A stretch of DNA of 64,000 nt from Sphaerochaeta sp. (GTDB taxonomy: Bacteria; Spirochaetota; Spirochaetia; Sphaerochaetales; Sphaerochaetaceae), in the NCBI GenBank assembly GCA_018399495.1, contig JAGYOG010000001.1, forward strand, positions 1-64,000, written 5' to 3'. The position numbers were made by a program, and so were the translations under genes. Shown here piece by piece: positions 26,933 to 36,618 of the stretch. Position 1 is the stretch's first letter; each line of letters begins with the position of its first letter. The notes beneath the pieces were generated by a model. The model did no database searches. It worked only from the letters and a program-made list of their open reading frames with translations, and was not told the origin of the DNA.

Positions 26933-28183
26933 TTGAAGCAAGGTGCACGATTCAATTTAGTATATCGCCACATAGGAAGGGAGTACCTCCTTTCCTTTAT
27001 TGTGGCGTTCTTTTTTTTCTTTTTCATCTTTTTCATAAACCAGATCCTTCTTATCGCACAACGAATCCTTCTCAAACAGGTAGATTATCTTTCAGTACTC
27101 CAACTTGTATTGCTCTCCATCCCACAATTTTTACTCTATACCTTTCCGTTTTCCAGCCTTACAGCCTCAAGCATGGTAATCGGGGACCTATCAGGGAACA
27201 ATGAAATTCTTGCAATCCGTAGCAGTGGAATATCCCTCAAACATGTATTTCTCCCCATCATTCTGATTTCACTTGTCTTTTCATTCATGACCTTCTTGAC
27301 CGCCGACAATGCACTTCCTTGGAGTACAAAGAAATACCGTGAACTGTATAGCGGACTCATGAGAGAACTCCCTACCTTGGAACTTGCCAGCAACTCCACG
27401 AACACGATAGGAAACAAGGTATTGGTTAACAAAGAAGTAGTAGGAACTACAGTACACGATATCGTATTGTTTGAAACTTCCAACGATCGTAGTGGTCAGA
27501 TTCTTAGTGCCCCTACAGCAGAGGTAACCCTTTATGATCTTAATGCATTCATCTACCAACTGAATCTGGAAGATCCCTTAATGCTCAGAAATGATGCTAG
27601 TGGCCAGTGGGCACTCTCAAAGGCAGACAGTGCAAGGTTTTTCCTCAATTTCTCAGGACAAATTGCCAGTCTAGCCTCAGCCCTTCCATCCCAGTTATCT
27701 GTAAAAGAGCTTCAGGAAAATATTGCAATACATCGTTCAGCCCTAGAAGAAGAAAAGGCAAGACATGAAGAAAAACTCCAGAAAGCAAGGTTGCACCTTG
27801 CTACACTGACCCAACAGGAAACGGTTTCTCCTGAGCGGATGGAAAATGCAGAACAAGAGGTTAGGCAGCTAGAAGAAAAAACACCGATCAACTTCTACTA
27901 CCAATATTATCGAGCAGAACTCCATAAGAAATTTGCACTCAGTGCTGCTTGTTTCATGTTGGTGTTTCTAACTTTTTCACTTTCATTCTTCAAAGTTAGA
28001 CACGGTCGGCTCATTGGATTTGGAATGTCCATGCTGGTTGCGGTACTCTATTGGTATCTACTGTTCTTTTCGCAAATGCAGATTTTCAAGTTTTCTTTCA
28101 ATCCAGGGTTACTTATATGGATACCCAACGTCCTGATGTTCTTAAGCGGTATCTTGATTATGCTTTTTGCGAGGCGTTTATGA
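26933..28183 (+). CDS. lptF: LptF/LptG-family permease (YjgP/YjgQ), first of a pair
   Basis: A 416-residue inner-membrane protein with membrane segments near residues 20-40, 55-80 and 100-120, a long periplasmic middle region with a coiled-coil-like stretch (about 255-315), and three C-terminal segments. This is the LptF/G layout; the pair forms the transmembrane part of the LptBFG transporter that extracts LPS or a related lipid. The TTG start follows GGGAG. It overlaps the next permease gene by ATGA. Assignment as F rather than G is by position and is provisional. Confidence 0.85.
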   Translation: MKQGARFNLVYRHIGREYLLSFIVAFFFFFFIFFINQILLIAQRILLKQVDYLSVLQLVLLSIPQFLLYTFPFSSLTASSMVIGDLSGNNEILAIRSSGISLKHVFLPIILISLVFSFMTFLTADNALPWSTKKYRELYSGLMRELPTLELASNSTNTIGNKVLVNKEVVGTTVHDIVLFETSNDRSGQILSAPTAEVTLYDLNAFIYQLNLEDPLMLRNDASGQWALSKADSARFFLNFSGQIASLASALPSQLSVKELQENIAIHRSALEEEKARHEEKLQKARLHLATLTQQETVSPERMENAEQEVRQLEEKTPINFYYQYYRAELHKKFALSAACFMLVFLTFSLSFFKVRHGRLIGFGMSMLVAVLYWYLLFFSQMQIFKFSFNPGLLIWIPNVLMFLSGILIMLFARRL

Positions 28184-29265
28184 AGTTACATGACCAGTAT
28201 GTCGCACGTTCCGTTACCATCGTTGCGCTGATCTCACTGGTATTGTGTACGTTGATGTTGCTCAGTGTCGACTTATTCAGCAACCTTGATGCCTATCTCA
28301 CAAACGAGGTAAAACCCCTCACTATACTGAGTTTAACCTTGTTGTATACCCCCCAGGCCGTACTTTTTACTCTTGGCCCCTCTCTGCTGTTTTCTGCTAC
28401 ATTCTTTCTCTCCCAATTGCAGGCAAATAATGAATATATCTGCCTATTGGGAAGTGGATTAAGTTATCGTCGCATCGTCACCCCCATCCTGGTAGTGGGA
28501 ATATTGTTCAGTTTACTGGAGTTTGGGTTGGGAGAATATATATTCATCCCGGCACAGAGAACTCGTGAAATAAAACAAGACGAACTCTTCGGATTACGCA
28601 GTACCTATGACAACAGAAACATTACCTTGCGGGATCCTGATGGAGGGTATGTAGTGCATGCAAAACAGTACAGTGATGATCAAAAACGACTAGCCCAAGT
28701 ACTCTTGGTCCTGCTTGATGAAAAAGGGGCAATGCAAGGACGGGTTGACTCCGCATGGGCCTTCTGGGAAAACGACAGTGAAGATTGGAGAATGGAAAAG
28801 GTACGTTTCCAGAAAATAGATGCAGACGGCTTGGTAGTCGAGTCCAAGGAAGTACAGGAATTGCGATTGGATGAATTCACGCTCGCTCCATCCTACTTCA
28901 GGAACCTAAGTAATGACATTACCACCATGGAACTCGGTACAGCAATCGATTACCTGAGGCGAATGGAAGTGCTTGATCCTTCTCGATATCCTGAACTCGC
29001 CACAGATTTCACTAAACGTTTGCTTGATCACCTCAATCCTTTCATCCTATTGTTCATAGCATGCACCATCAGTTATCGGTACAAGAAGAATGTACTCTTG
29101 TTCAGCATCATCACCAGCCTCGCTATTGCCGTGATATACTTCGTGGTACAAATGGTTACCATTATCATGGCAAAACAGGGGGTTATCGCTCCAATTTGGG
29201 GTATGGCAATCCCAATGATTGTGATAGTATGCATAGCACTGGCAGAAAGAGCCGTAGTACGTTAG
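28180..29265 (+). CDS. lptG: LptF/LptG-family permease, second of a pair
   Basis: A 361-residue permease of the same family, starting at the ATGA overlap with the upstream gene. It has three N-terminal membrane segments (about residues 15-35, 50-75 and 95-115), a periplasmic domain, and three C-terminal segments (from about 285). The two should form a heterodimer with an LptB ATPase encoded elsewhere. Whether the organism makes true LPS cannot be judged from this window. Confidence 0.83.
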   Translation: MKLHDQYVARSVTIVALISLVLCTLMLLSVDLFSNLDAYLTNEVKPLTILSLTLLYTPQAVLFTLGPSLLFSATFFLSQLQANNEYICLLGSGLSYRRIVTPILVVGILFSLLEFGLGEYIFIPAQRTREIKQDELFGLRSTYDNRNITLRDPDGGYVVHAKQYSDDQKRLAQVLLVLLDEKGAMQGRVDSAWAFWENDSEDWRMEKVRFQKIDADGLVVESKEVQELRLDEFTLAPSYFRNLSNDITTMELGTAIDYLRRMEVLDPSRYPELATDFTKRLLDHLNPFILLFIACTISYRYKKNVLLFSIITSLAIAVIYFVVQMVTIIMAKQGVIAPIWGMAIPMIVIVCIALAERAVVR

Positions 29266-29274
29266 GGGAATAGT

Positions 29275-30396
29275 ATGGCAATATTTCGAACAATCCATCA
29301 GGACACCAACAGCAATGCTCGTCTCGGTATCCTTTCACTTGAACACGGGGAAGTGGAAACACCTGTATTCATGCCAGTTGGCACCAAGGGAACTGTAAAA
29401 GCAATGTTCCACGAGGATGTAAAAAAAATTGGATATAAACTTATCCTTGGTAATACCTACCATCTGTATCTCAAACCCGGACTTGAGGTGCTCTCCCAGT
29501 TTGGAGGATTGCATAATTTCTCACACTGGGATGGAAATCTGCTTACCGATAGTGGTGGTTTTCAAGTGTTCAGCCTCTCCGGTCTTCGAAAAATAGGGGA
29601 AAAGGGGGTAACCTTCCAAAGCCATATTGACGGCTCAAAACATATTTTCACCCCTGAGAATGTAGTAGATACCCAAAAAGTGATTGGAAGTGACATTGCC
29701 ATGTGCCTTGATGTATGTACTCCCCCTGACATCAACCATCGTGCTGCCACAGAGGCAATGCACATTACCCATGCATGGGCAAAACGAGCTATTGAGCATC
29801 GTCAGCATCTGGGTGATGAGTTTAAAGGTAATTTGTTTGGTATCGTCCAGGGCAACTTCTATGAAGACCTTCGTAAGCAGAGTGCTGAGTTTTTCAATGA
29901 AATGGATTTCCCTGGTATCGCTATCGGTGGACTCTCGGTAGGCGAGAGCAGGGAGCAATTCTCCCAGTTCCTTGGATATACCGCCGAATTGGTCACCAAG
30001 GAAAAACCCAGGTACGTCATGGGGATTGGAAGTCCAGACTACATCCTTGAAGCAGTGGAAAATGGTATTGATATGTTTGATTGCGTTCTTGCAACCCGCA
30101 TGGCACGCAATGGTGGCATCTTTACTGATGACGGAGTCATCACACTCAAGAAAGCAATCTATAAGTTCGATCAGGGTCCGCTTGAAGAAGGTTGTACCTG
30201 CAGGGCTTGTACACAATACAGCCGTGCGTATATGCATCATCTTATCAAGACAGGAGAAATGCTCGGGGGCATGTTGGCTACAGAACATAATCTAACCTAC
30301 TTCTACCGACTAATGGAACGCATCCGTCTGGCCATTAGAGAAAACCGATTTGCCTCTTTTAAAAGGGAATACCTTGCAAGATTCTACGCAAAGTAG
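29275..30396 (+). CDS. tgt: Queuine/preQ1 tRNA-ribosyltransferase
   Basis: A 373-residue enzyme that exchanges guanine 34 for preQ1 in tRNAs with GUN anticodons. Visible: TDSGGFQVFSLS with the active-site D92, the substrate-specificity region (GGLSVGE), the second catalytic Asp in MFDCVLATRMARNG, and the zinc site (CTCRACTQYSRAY...H) near residue 305. QueA at 4680 acts on its product. The tRNA-Tyr at 60705 has the GUA anticodon that this enzyme modifies. Confidence 0.96.
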   Translation: MAIFRTIHQDTNSNARLGILSLEHGEVETPVFMPVGTKGTVKAMFHEDVKKIGYKLILGNTYHLYLKPGLEVLSQFGGLHNFSHWDGNLLTDSGGFQVFSLSGLRKIGEKGVTFQSHIDGSKHIFTPENVVDTQKVIGSDIAMCLDVCTPPDINHRAATEAMHITHAWAKRAIEHRQHLGDEFKGNLFGIVQGNFYEDLRKQSAEFFNEMDFPGIAIGGLSVGESREQFSQFLGYTAELVTKEKPRYVMGIGSPDYILEAVENGIDMFDCVLATRMARNGGIFTDDGVITLKKAIYKFDQGPLEEGCTCRACTQYSRAYMHHLIKTGEMLGGMLATEHNLTYFYRLMERIRLAIRENRFASFKREYLARFYAK

Positions 30397-31936
30397 CAAG
30401 ACAGCCAAAAGCAGTTTCGCCATTATGCTCTGCACCTTTTCAAGCAGGCTGTTGGGTATTGTAAAAGCTAGGGTACTCTCATCTATCTTTGGTGCGAGTG
30501 GCGTAGCCGATGTAATCAACTTCACGTTCAACATCCCCAACAACTTTCGTAAACTCTTTGCTGAAGGTGCAGTTAACTCGGCGCTTATTCCCGCATTCTC
30601 GAGTTTACTGGGATTGGGAAAAAAGAAACAATCATTCCGCCTTTTCAGCTTACTCTGCACGTATCAGGCAATTCTACTAGTTCCCTTAGTGCTCCTTTCT
30701 TATTTTTTTGGGGAAGAGTTCATTTCTCTAATCAGTGACTTTGACAGTGCTCAGGTTGCCTTGGGGGCCAAATTGCTTCCTTTCTTCATGATCTACCTGG
30801 CAGCTATCAGCATGGGAGCCATTTTCAATGGTGTATTGCAATCCCACCACAACTTCCTTCATGCCTATCTTTCACCTCTGCTATTCTCACTCTCTGTAAT
30901 TTTTGGGGTACAGTATCTCACTCCGTACCTTGGAGCAATGAGTATGGCATGGGCCACATTGGGTGGAGGATTGTTGCAAGGCTCCTACTCCTACCTTATG
31001 CTGAGACGCTATGGGTACCGATTAAAACCAGCAATCAAGCAGGCCGATACCCCTCTTAAACCAGTTATAGGTGCATGGTCATTGGTTGTCCTCGGGATGG
31101 GAATGCAGGTGATCACACAATTGGTTACGTATCATTTTGCGTCCACCTTGAGCGAAGGAAGTATAACAGCATTCGCAAATGCAACCATTTTTTATCAGAC
31201 ACCATACGGGGTATTCTTCAATGCCATCAGTGCTGTAAGCCTTCCCCTGTTAAGTCGTGCCTTTGCACTGGGGCAGTCACAGGAAATACATAAACATACC
31301 CGTTCAAGTATTGTACAACTGACCAGTCTGCTGCTTCCTAGTGGTATCATTTTATTCTTTCTCAGTAAAGAAAGTGTCAGTGTGGTACTGCAGACCGGAA
31401 ATTATACTCTTGCTGATGCACAATTGACTGCATTGGCTCTTCGCCCATTCCTGCTTTTCATGGTAACCACTAGTTGGTATGCAATGCTGCTACGTCTTGG
31501 GTATAGTGCAAACCGCTATGCCTTGATGACAAAAATTACATTTGTACAGAATATCGTGGACATCCTCCTGATGTGGATTTTCATCTCGTTGGGGTGGGGC
31601 ATTATTTCACTGCCGCTTGCCAACGGAATAAGTTATGTTGTACTGCTCGGATTCTTGGCCTTTAAACTCAGTGATCTGTACAATCCACTGAAGGATAAAC
31701 AGCTGAAACGAGGATTGCTGCGAATAGTAATCGCAAACATACCCATTCTTCTCTACTGCCTGTTCTATGCCTCACTCAACCTGACCTGGTACCAATCTGG
31801 TTCTACCATGAAAAACTTTTTCATGCTTTGCCTGGTTGCTCTTGGTTCTCTAGTGGTATGGTTGCTCTCCTATGCACTGTTCAAGGTAGAACTACTCAAC
31901 CTCTTCCGTTCCAAGAAGCAGGGCAGCAACTTGTAA
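30374..31936 (+). CDS. murJ: Lipid II flippase MurJ (MviN)
   Basis: A 520-residue polytopic membrane protein with about 14 hydrophobic segments, of the MOP exporter superfamily; it flips the peptidoglycan precursor lipid II. The N-terminal signature SSRLLGIVKARVLSSIFGAS and the FNIPNNFRKLFAEGA phrase are typical. The most likely start is TTG at 30374, five or six bases after AAGGGA and overlapping the end of tgt; a TTG at 30350 would add eight residues. Its 3' end overlaps the convergent glycosidase gene by 45 bases. Confidence 0.93.
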   Translation: MQDSTQSSKTAKSSFAIMLCTFSSRLLGIVKARVLSSIFGASGVADVINFTFNIPNNFRKLFAEGAVNSALIPAFSSLLGLGKKKQSFRLFSLLCTYQAILLVPLVLLSYFFGEEFISLISDFDSAQVALGAKLLPFFMIYLAAISMGAIFNGVLQSHHNFLHAYLSPLLFSLSVIFGVQYLTPYLGAMSMAWATLGGGLLQGSYSYLMLRRYGYRLKPAIKQADTPLKPVIGAWSLVVLGMGMQVITQLVTYHFASTLSEGSITAFANATIFYQTPYGVFFNAISAVSLPLLSRAFALGQSQEIHKHTRSSIVQLTSLLLPSGIILFFLSKESVSVVLQTGNYTLADAQLTALALRPFLLFMVTTSWYAMLLRLGYSANRYALMTKITFVQNIVDILLMWIFISLGWGIISLPLANGISYVVLLGFLAFKLSDLYNPLKDKQLKRGLLRIVIANIPILLYCLFYASLNLTWYQSGSTMKNFFMLCLVALGSLVVWLLSYALFKVELLNLFRSKKQGSNL

Positions 31937-33607
31937 AGCTACTACTTCATCCAATTTCACCACCATTCTATCAAAAGTTACCAACCCATTGAGTTCCTGT
32001 TGTACATCTGTCAACTGGGTATATACGGAGGCTGCCAGTCCTTTCAGTTTTGCTGGATACACTTCTTCTTCATACAAACGGAAGAATGCATTATTAAAAG
32101 CTGAACGATCTGTCAATTGTTTGTATCCAAAAAGCTTTTCTTCTTCAACATCATGTCCCTCTACTCTATAGAGGTACCCTCCAAATTCAGAAAGCAGTAC
32201 CGCACGCCCCAGTCTGTCTGGTTGATAGCGGAACCGTTTGAAATACACGTGGCGGGAAGAAAAATCACCAACACCTTGATCATACCATCCACTTGTACAA
32301 TCAATGGTCCTACTTGAATCAAGTGATTTTACCAAGGAAATCATTTTTTCAGCATCAAACTGTCCCCAGCCTTCATTGAAGATTACCCACATGGCAATAC
32401 TAACACTGTTGTAGAGTGTTTCTATCATTTGTGTCAGTTCAGCAATGAACATTTCCCTGTATACTGCATCCTGACTACCCAACAGCCGATAGTGATGGTC
32501 CTTTACGGTGAAGAAGGGTACAAAGAGAGGTGCAGACATGATTGGCTGAAACGGTGGTCTACCACCGCTTACCATATCCTGCCAGACCAACAACCCCAGC
32601 CGGTCACAGTGGTAGTACCATCTTCGGCTCTCTACCTTCGCATGCTTCCTCACCATATTGAAACCCAATTTCTTCACCATGACCAGATCGTCAATAATTG
32701 CTTGGTCACTCGGTGCCGTATACAAGCTTTGTGGCCAATACCCTTGGTCCAGAATCCCATGATGATAATAGGGCTTGCCGTTCAGAATCAATCTTCCATC
32801 CTGTACAGCAAAGCTACGTAATCCTACATAGCTCGCTATGGTATCGCAGCCCATGGTTACCATGATAGGGTAGAGATACGGATCTTCAGGACTCCAAGGG
32901 TGTACTTCCTCAACCTGACAACAGAGTCGCTGGTTACTCATTCCTTTGCATTGTTTCTTCCCATCCCCATAGTTGATGGTTACCGCATGAACACCTTCAT
33001 TGGGAATGACTTGGACATACCAACAGTGTTGGGCAATATCAGGGGTGATGATGAGTTTCTCAATAAAAAACCGAGGGACTTCCTCAAACCAAACACTCTG
33101 GTGAATACCGCTTTGTCCTTGATAGTATATTCCCTGTGCTTTGGAAGCCTGCTTCCCTCTGATAATGGGTTCAGTGTCTCCCGGATCAATTACCTTGACC
33201 AATAGGCCATTCTCTCTCTTCACCACATGAGTGATATCAAAAGAGAAGGGGATGTAACCCCCTTCATGACATCCAACCTCTACTCCATTCAAGAACACAA
33301 TACAATGATGATCGACTGCCTCAAAATGGAGCAACAATCGTCTGTTTGGAGAAAGAGCATCATAGCTTATTGTAAGGTGATACCAAAGTCTTTGATTTGG
33401 GGCAATAGGTTGTCTCAACCCACTATAGTTGGTTTCAGGTGAGAAGGGTACAAGAATTCGAAGGGGAAAGTATTGAGGGATGGTGTCATCATCGGTGATT
33501 GCAAAATCCCACCAACCATTTAGATTTTCATAGGAACCACGAACAAGCTGTGGACGTGGATATTCGTTCAAGAGATTGTTCTCATCAATGGTGTATCTTT
33601 CCTGCAT
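31892..33607 (-). CDS. Glycoside hydrolase family 2 protein (beta-galactosidase/glucuronidase-like)
   Basis: A 571-residue enzyme with no signal peptide, so probably cytoplasmic. An N-terminal sugar-binding jelly roll (about 20-165) is followed by an Ig-like domain (about 175-265) and a TIM barrel. The acid/base residue is E412 in FNEGWGQFD and the nucleophile E474 in LLSEFGGY, both in family 2 positions. The substrate cannot be inferred; neighbouring genes give no sugar pathway. It lacks the extra C-terminal domains of large LacZ enzymes. The 3' end overlaps murJ. Confidence 0.85.
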   Translation of the reverse strand: MQERYTIDENNLLNEYPRPQLVRGSYENLNGWWDFAITDDDTIPQYFPLRILVPFSPETNYSGLRQPIAPNQRLWYHLTISYDALSPNRRLLLHFEAVDHHCIVFLNGVEVGCHEGGYIPFSFDITHVVKRENGLLVKVIDPGDTEPIIRGKQASKAQGIYYQGQSGIHQSVWFEEVPRFFIEKLIITPDIAQHCWYVQVIPNEGVHAVTINYGDGKKQCKGMSNQRLCCQVEEVHPWSPEDPYLYPIMVTMGCDTIASYVGLRSFAVQDGRLILNGKPYYHHGILDQGYWPQSLYTAPSDQAIIDDLVMVKKLGFNMVRKHAKVESRRWYYHCDRLGLLVWQDMVSGGRPPFQPIMSAPLFVPFFTVKDHHYRLLGSQDAVYREMFIAELTQMIETLYNSVSIAMWVIFNEGWGQFDAEKMISLVKSLDSSRTIDCTSGWYDQGVGDFSSRHVYFKRFRYQPDRLGRAVLLSEFGGYLYRVEGHDVEEEKLFGYKQLTDRSAFNNAFFRLYEEEVYPAKLKGLAASVYTQLTDVQQELNGLVTFDRMVVKLDEVVALQVAALLLGTEEVE

Positions 33608-33631
33608 GAACCTATACTACCATAGAGAGCA

Positions 33632-33664
33632 AGAGCCCTCAGCAATTATATTGCCAAGGGCTCT
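33632..33664 (-). terminator. Hairpin just downstream of the GreA gene
   Basis: Bases 33632-33639 pair with 33657-33664 (8 bp), with five more inner pairs across a 2x2 mismatch. It starts seven bases after the stop codon of the long GreA gene and could end or stabilise its message. No run of Ts follows in the minus direction; on the plus strand GTGTTTTT follows, so termination may be stronger that way. Confidence 0.45.
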
Positions 33665-33670
33665 GTGTTT

Positions 33671-36391
33671 TTAGAAGTCTACAACCGAAATCGAATTGAC
33701 CGTAAAGTCATAGTTCTGTTCGTTGAGGGTAAAAGTGAAACGTTCCCCAACCTCATGGTTGAGCAAAGCCCTACCAAATGGTGCCAGGAGGTTGATAATA
33801 TTCTCATTGGGGTTAGATTCCCAAGGTCCCATTATGGAGAACTCAACTTCTTCGGCGTTGAGATTGTCCATCATAACCACTTTGGTGCCAAATCCAATCT
33901 TGGAAGTATCAACCTTTTCCTTGGTGATAACGGTAGCGCGGTCGACCTCTTCAGCAAGCCTACGCAAGGTGTTGTTCAAGAGATTCTGTTTCTCCTTACC
34001 ATACTTGTACTCGCTGTTCTCTCTTAGGTCTCCCATCTCCCTGGCTTCTCCAATTTCCTTGGCAACCTCAAGCAACTCAAAATGTTGTATATGATCAATT
34101 TCCTTCTTCTTCGCAGCAAGACTACTAGGAGTACAGAAGAGACCGGTAGGAACCACGCTATGTTTGTTGATTGCCTCGACTTCATCAAAAAACTTGAATG
34201 AAGGGAACTTCTCACTGATTGCATGCTTAATCTCAATTTTCTTTCCACCGGGAAGATTAAACACATTTGCTACAAGGCTGTAAATCTTCTGTGCTCGATC
34301 TTCTTGGCCCTCTGCAACAAAGTTAAAAACTGCACGCTCATCAAACAAAATTCCCATGAGGGTTTTCGCATTCTTACGGTTTTCCTGCACATCCTTCCGG
34401 TTGTCGATGCAACGGTTGGTGAAATCAAGAAATTGCAACTCAGCATAGAGCAACTGTTCAGTAGTGATACCAGCCTTGTCCCAATATTTCCTGTCTCCAT
34501 TCTTGAGCAAGTAGATCAGGGTGTTTCCCTTCTCCTTGAAGTTCTCAACAGCATCACGATACATACCGGCTAGAGCGCTGTATTTCTTTTTCTGCTTATA
34601 GATATCAGGGATGTATCCAGTAAGGTAGGAATCAAATAAAACTGCAAGAATCTTTTCCCAACCAGGAATTTCCTCTACCACATGATCAATAAAGGCTTTC
34701 TTAAGCTCAGGATCCTTGATTGCAGCAAAGGTAGACTCAACATTATCACAACGCTCATAAAGCATTGAAAACGTTAATGCATCAGGATAGCTGATGAAGT
34801 TCATGTGTTGGTGTTTCACCAACTCTTCAAGCAGAAGGTAGCAACTAAAAGTAATATCGTTGGATACTACGATTGGCTTGAATGAACCGTTTTCCTCGAA
34901 GAAAAGGTCACTGAAGTACCTTACCATCTCAAAGAAGAAGTCACTCTCTACATCACCCTTGGCTGCAATGAAATCCTTCAGGCTCTTGATCTTGTCATAT
35001 ATATTCTTTTCATTTCTAAAAACCTGCAGCTGTTTCTCTTCATAACTTACAGGTGTAGAACGCAAGAGATAGGTATCCACATCGTTGCTGGAAAGGTCAA
35101 AGAGTGGGTTGGTCATCAACTCTTTCTTGGCATGATTAAGCCAAGGAGTCCATTCCTTGACATCAAGGATGGAGGGAACCAATTCACTCTTCATTTCTTT
35201 CAGATTGATTTTTCCATTATTGCTTGCCATCAAAGTCTTGAGTGTCCAAGGTATATCCTCCTGGACCTTTGCACTGAGTTTTTCTCTTGGTAGTGCACTC
35301 TTGAGAACCCAGATGTGACTCTTGGGGAGCGCCTGCAAACTCTTAAAAGCCATTGAGGTAGACATCCTGCTACCTTCTTTGTTTGATTGTCCAGCAAAAT
35401 CAACGATGACATCGCTTTCATTGATTAATCTGATTCTTCCAATACGGTTAGTGCTGTTCTGGAAGACAAAGGTACCCTTATCAAACGCAATATTTGTTTC
35501 GAAATCCTCAATACTATGGAGTATGTCACGATTTATATTGCTTGTCAGGGCACTGGACTCAAGACAACTCTTGAGCCGGGAGTGGTTCTTGTATTTTATT
35601 TTATAACTCTTTATCAGATTCTCTCTGGCAAACGTATCTTCTCGATCAAATAAAAGCATTTGCTTCTGGCACTCAATCTGATGGTCGATAGTATCCTTGC
35701 TTGCATTTTCCAAATCGCGAAGCAGTGCAATGGCAGTACTCTTGCTCACAGCTGATACTTGCTCTGCTACGGAAATAAAATACCCAAAGTTGTCCTCATC
35801 CAATTCAAGAAGGGCAGTAAACATTGCTCTCACTGAAGAGACATCCTTTCTTTTAATGAGGCGGTGAATGCCTTTTTTATAAAAGGAAATTGCTTTATCT
35901 TTATTTCCTTTCTGCTTGGAATGTGTTGCAAGTTGGCGGACAATTTCAACTTCTTCATAGTCCACCTTCACTAAACGCTCCCAAAGCTGGAATTTTTCCT
36001 CTTCTTTGCCCATCTGTTCGTATGAGTCAGCCAGCAGGCGCAAGGCATGCTTGTTTTCATTGCAGCTGAGAATTTTCTGGGAAAGATATTCAACAATATT
36101 CCACTTTTTGGCTTCCATGAACATTTCAATGAGACTGAGCAGCTGGAGATAATCATCCGCTCCTCTGCGTTCCAACTGGATGGACCCACTGATATACATG
36201 GCAATAATACTGTTGCGCTCCTTCTCATTAAGGTGTTTATCACACAAAATCTTAGCTTCAGATTTCTGCTCTTCGTCCATTTGCTTGATGTACGAATCTA
36301 GTTCCTGAAAGCTGCTTGTCGTATAGGTAGTTACGGTACTTCTTGTCCATTGCTCTTCTTTCAGCAAGTTCTCGATCTCTTGGAATCCCAT
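33671..36391 (-). CDS. greA: Transcript cleavage factor GreA with a ~750-residue N-terminal extension
   Basis: A 906-residue protein. The ATG at 36391 follows GGAGGA; an upstream TTG would add four residues encoded by the ribosome site. The last ~160 residues are a complete GreA: a coiled-coil with the catalytic acidic tip (GDLRENSEYKYGKEK) and the FKBP-like C-terminal domain. GreA enters the polymerase secondary channel and stimulates cleavage of backtracked RNA. The N-terminal ~750 residues are mostly alpha-helical, with TPR-like stretches (about 85-200) and no enzymatic motif that I recognise. Similar large GreA proteins occur in other spirochaetes. The extension may tether GreA to a partner. 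Confidence 0.9.
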   Translation of the reverse strand: MGFQEIENLLKEEQWTRSTVTTYTTSSFQELDSYIKQMDEEQKSEAKILCDKHLNEKERNSIIAMYISGSIQLERRGADDYLQLLSLIEMFMEAKKWNIVEYLSQKILSCNENKHALRLLADSYEQMGKEEEKFQLWERLVKVDYEEVEIVRQLATHSKQKGNKDKAISFYKKGIHRLIKRKDVSSVRAMFTALLELDEDNFGYFISVAEQVSAVSKSTAIALLRDLENASKDTIDHQIECQKQMLLFDREDTFARENLIKSYKIKYKNHSRLKSCLESSALTSNINRDILHSIEDFETNIAFDKGTFVFQNSTNRIGRIRLINESDVIVDFAGQSNKEGSRMSTSMAFKSLQALPKSHIWVLKSALPREKLSAKVQEDIPWTLKTLMASNNGKINLKEMKSELVPSILDVKEWTPWLNHAKKELMTNPLFDLSSNDVDTYLLRSTPVSYEEKQLQVFRNEKNIYDKIKSLKDFIAAKGDVESDFFFEMVRYFSDLFFEENGSFKPIVVSNDITFSCYLLLEELVKHQHMNFISYPDALTFSMLYERCDNVESTFAAIKDPELKKAFIDHVVEEIPGWEKILAVLFDSYLTGYIPDIYKQKKKYSALAGMYRDAVENFKEKGNTLIYLLKNGDRKYWDKAGITTEQLLYAELQFLDFTNRCIDNRKDVQENRKNAKTLMGILFDERAVFNFVAEGQEDRAQKIYSLVANVFNLPGGKKIEIKHAISEKFPSFKFFDEVEAINKHSVVPTGLFCTPSSLAAKKKEIDHIQHFELLEVAKEIGEAREMGDLRENSEYKYGKEKQNLLNNTLRRLAEEVDRATVITKEKVDTSKIGFGTKVVMMDNLNAEEVEFSIMGPWESNPNENIINLLAPFGRALLNHEVGERFTFTLNEQNYDFTVNSISVVDF

Positions 36392-36492
36392 GGTTTCCTC
36401 CAAACAAATTTGTCCAAATCAAAGACGTAAAAGAAACCGGGCAGACCGGGACATAGCCTGCTCGGGTTTTGCATTCATAGTTACTTTTATAT

Positions 36493-36521
36493 AATATAGC
36501 ACGATTTGGAAAAACTAGCAA
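36493..36521 (-). promoter_or_regulatory. Sigma-70 promoter of the long greA gene
   Basis: On the minus strand TTGCTA (36521-36516), a 17-base spacer and TATATT (36498-36493). Start near 36486 would leave a 5' leader of about 95 bases before the ATG at 36391. The surrounding region is AT-rich and separates this gene from the divergent rpe. Confidence 0.62.
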
Positions 36522-36618
36522 TTGATTTAAAGAAAGTGAGTAAAACATATTAACAAATATATAGTATTTCCTAGAAGCAGTCGTTGCAAAACCTCTCTCT
36601 ACCTGTTATAAAAGGAGT

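Noticed and set aside
29635-30288. A 217-codon frame antisense to tgt
   Set aside because: Pure shadow of a conserved gene; no start signal.
31892-31936. Frame error in murJ or the glycosidase because they overlap by 45 bases
   Set aside because: Both ends keep normal protein composition, and convergent overlaps of this size are common; queA/tmk and the BusR-like/radical SAM pair also overlap at their 3' ends.
36588-36612. A promoter-like TTGCAA-N17-TATAAA directly before rpe
   Set aside because: The -10 would end seven bases before the ATG, leaving the obvious AGGAG ribosome site untranscribed.
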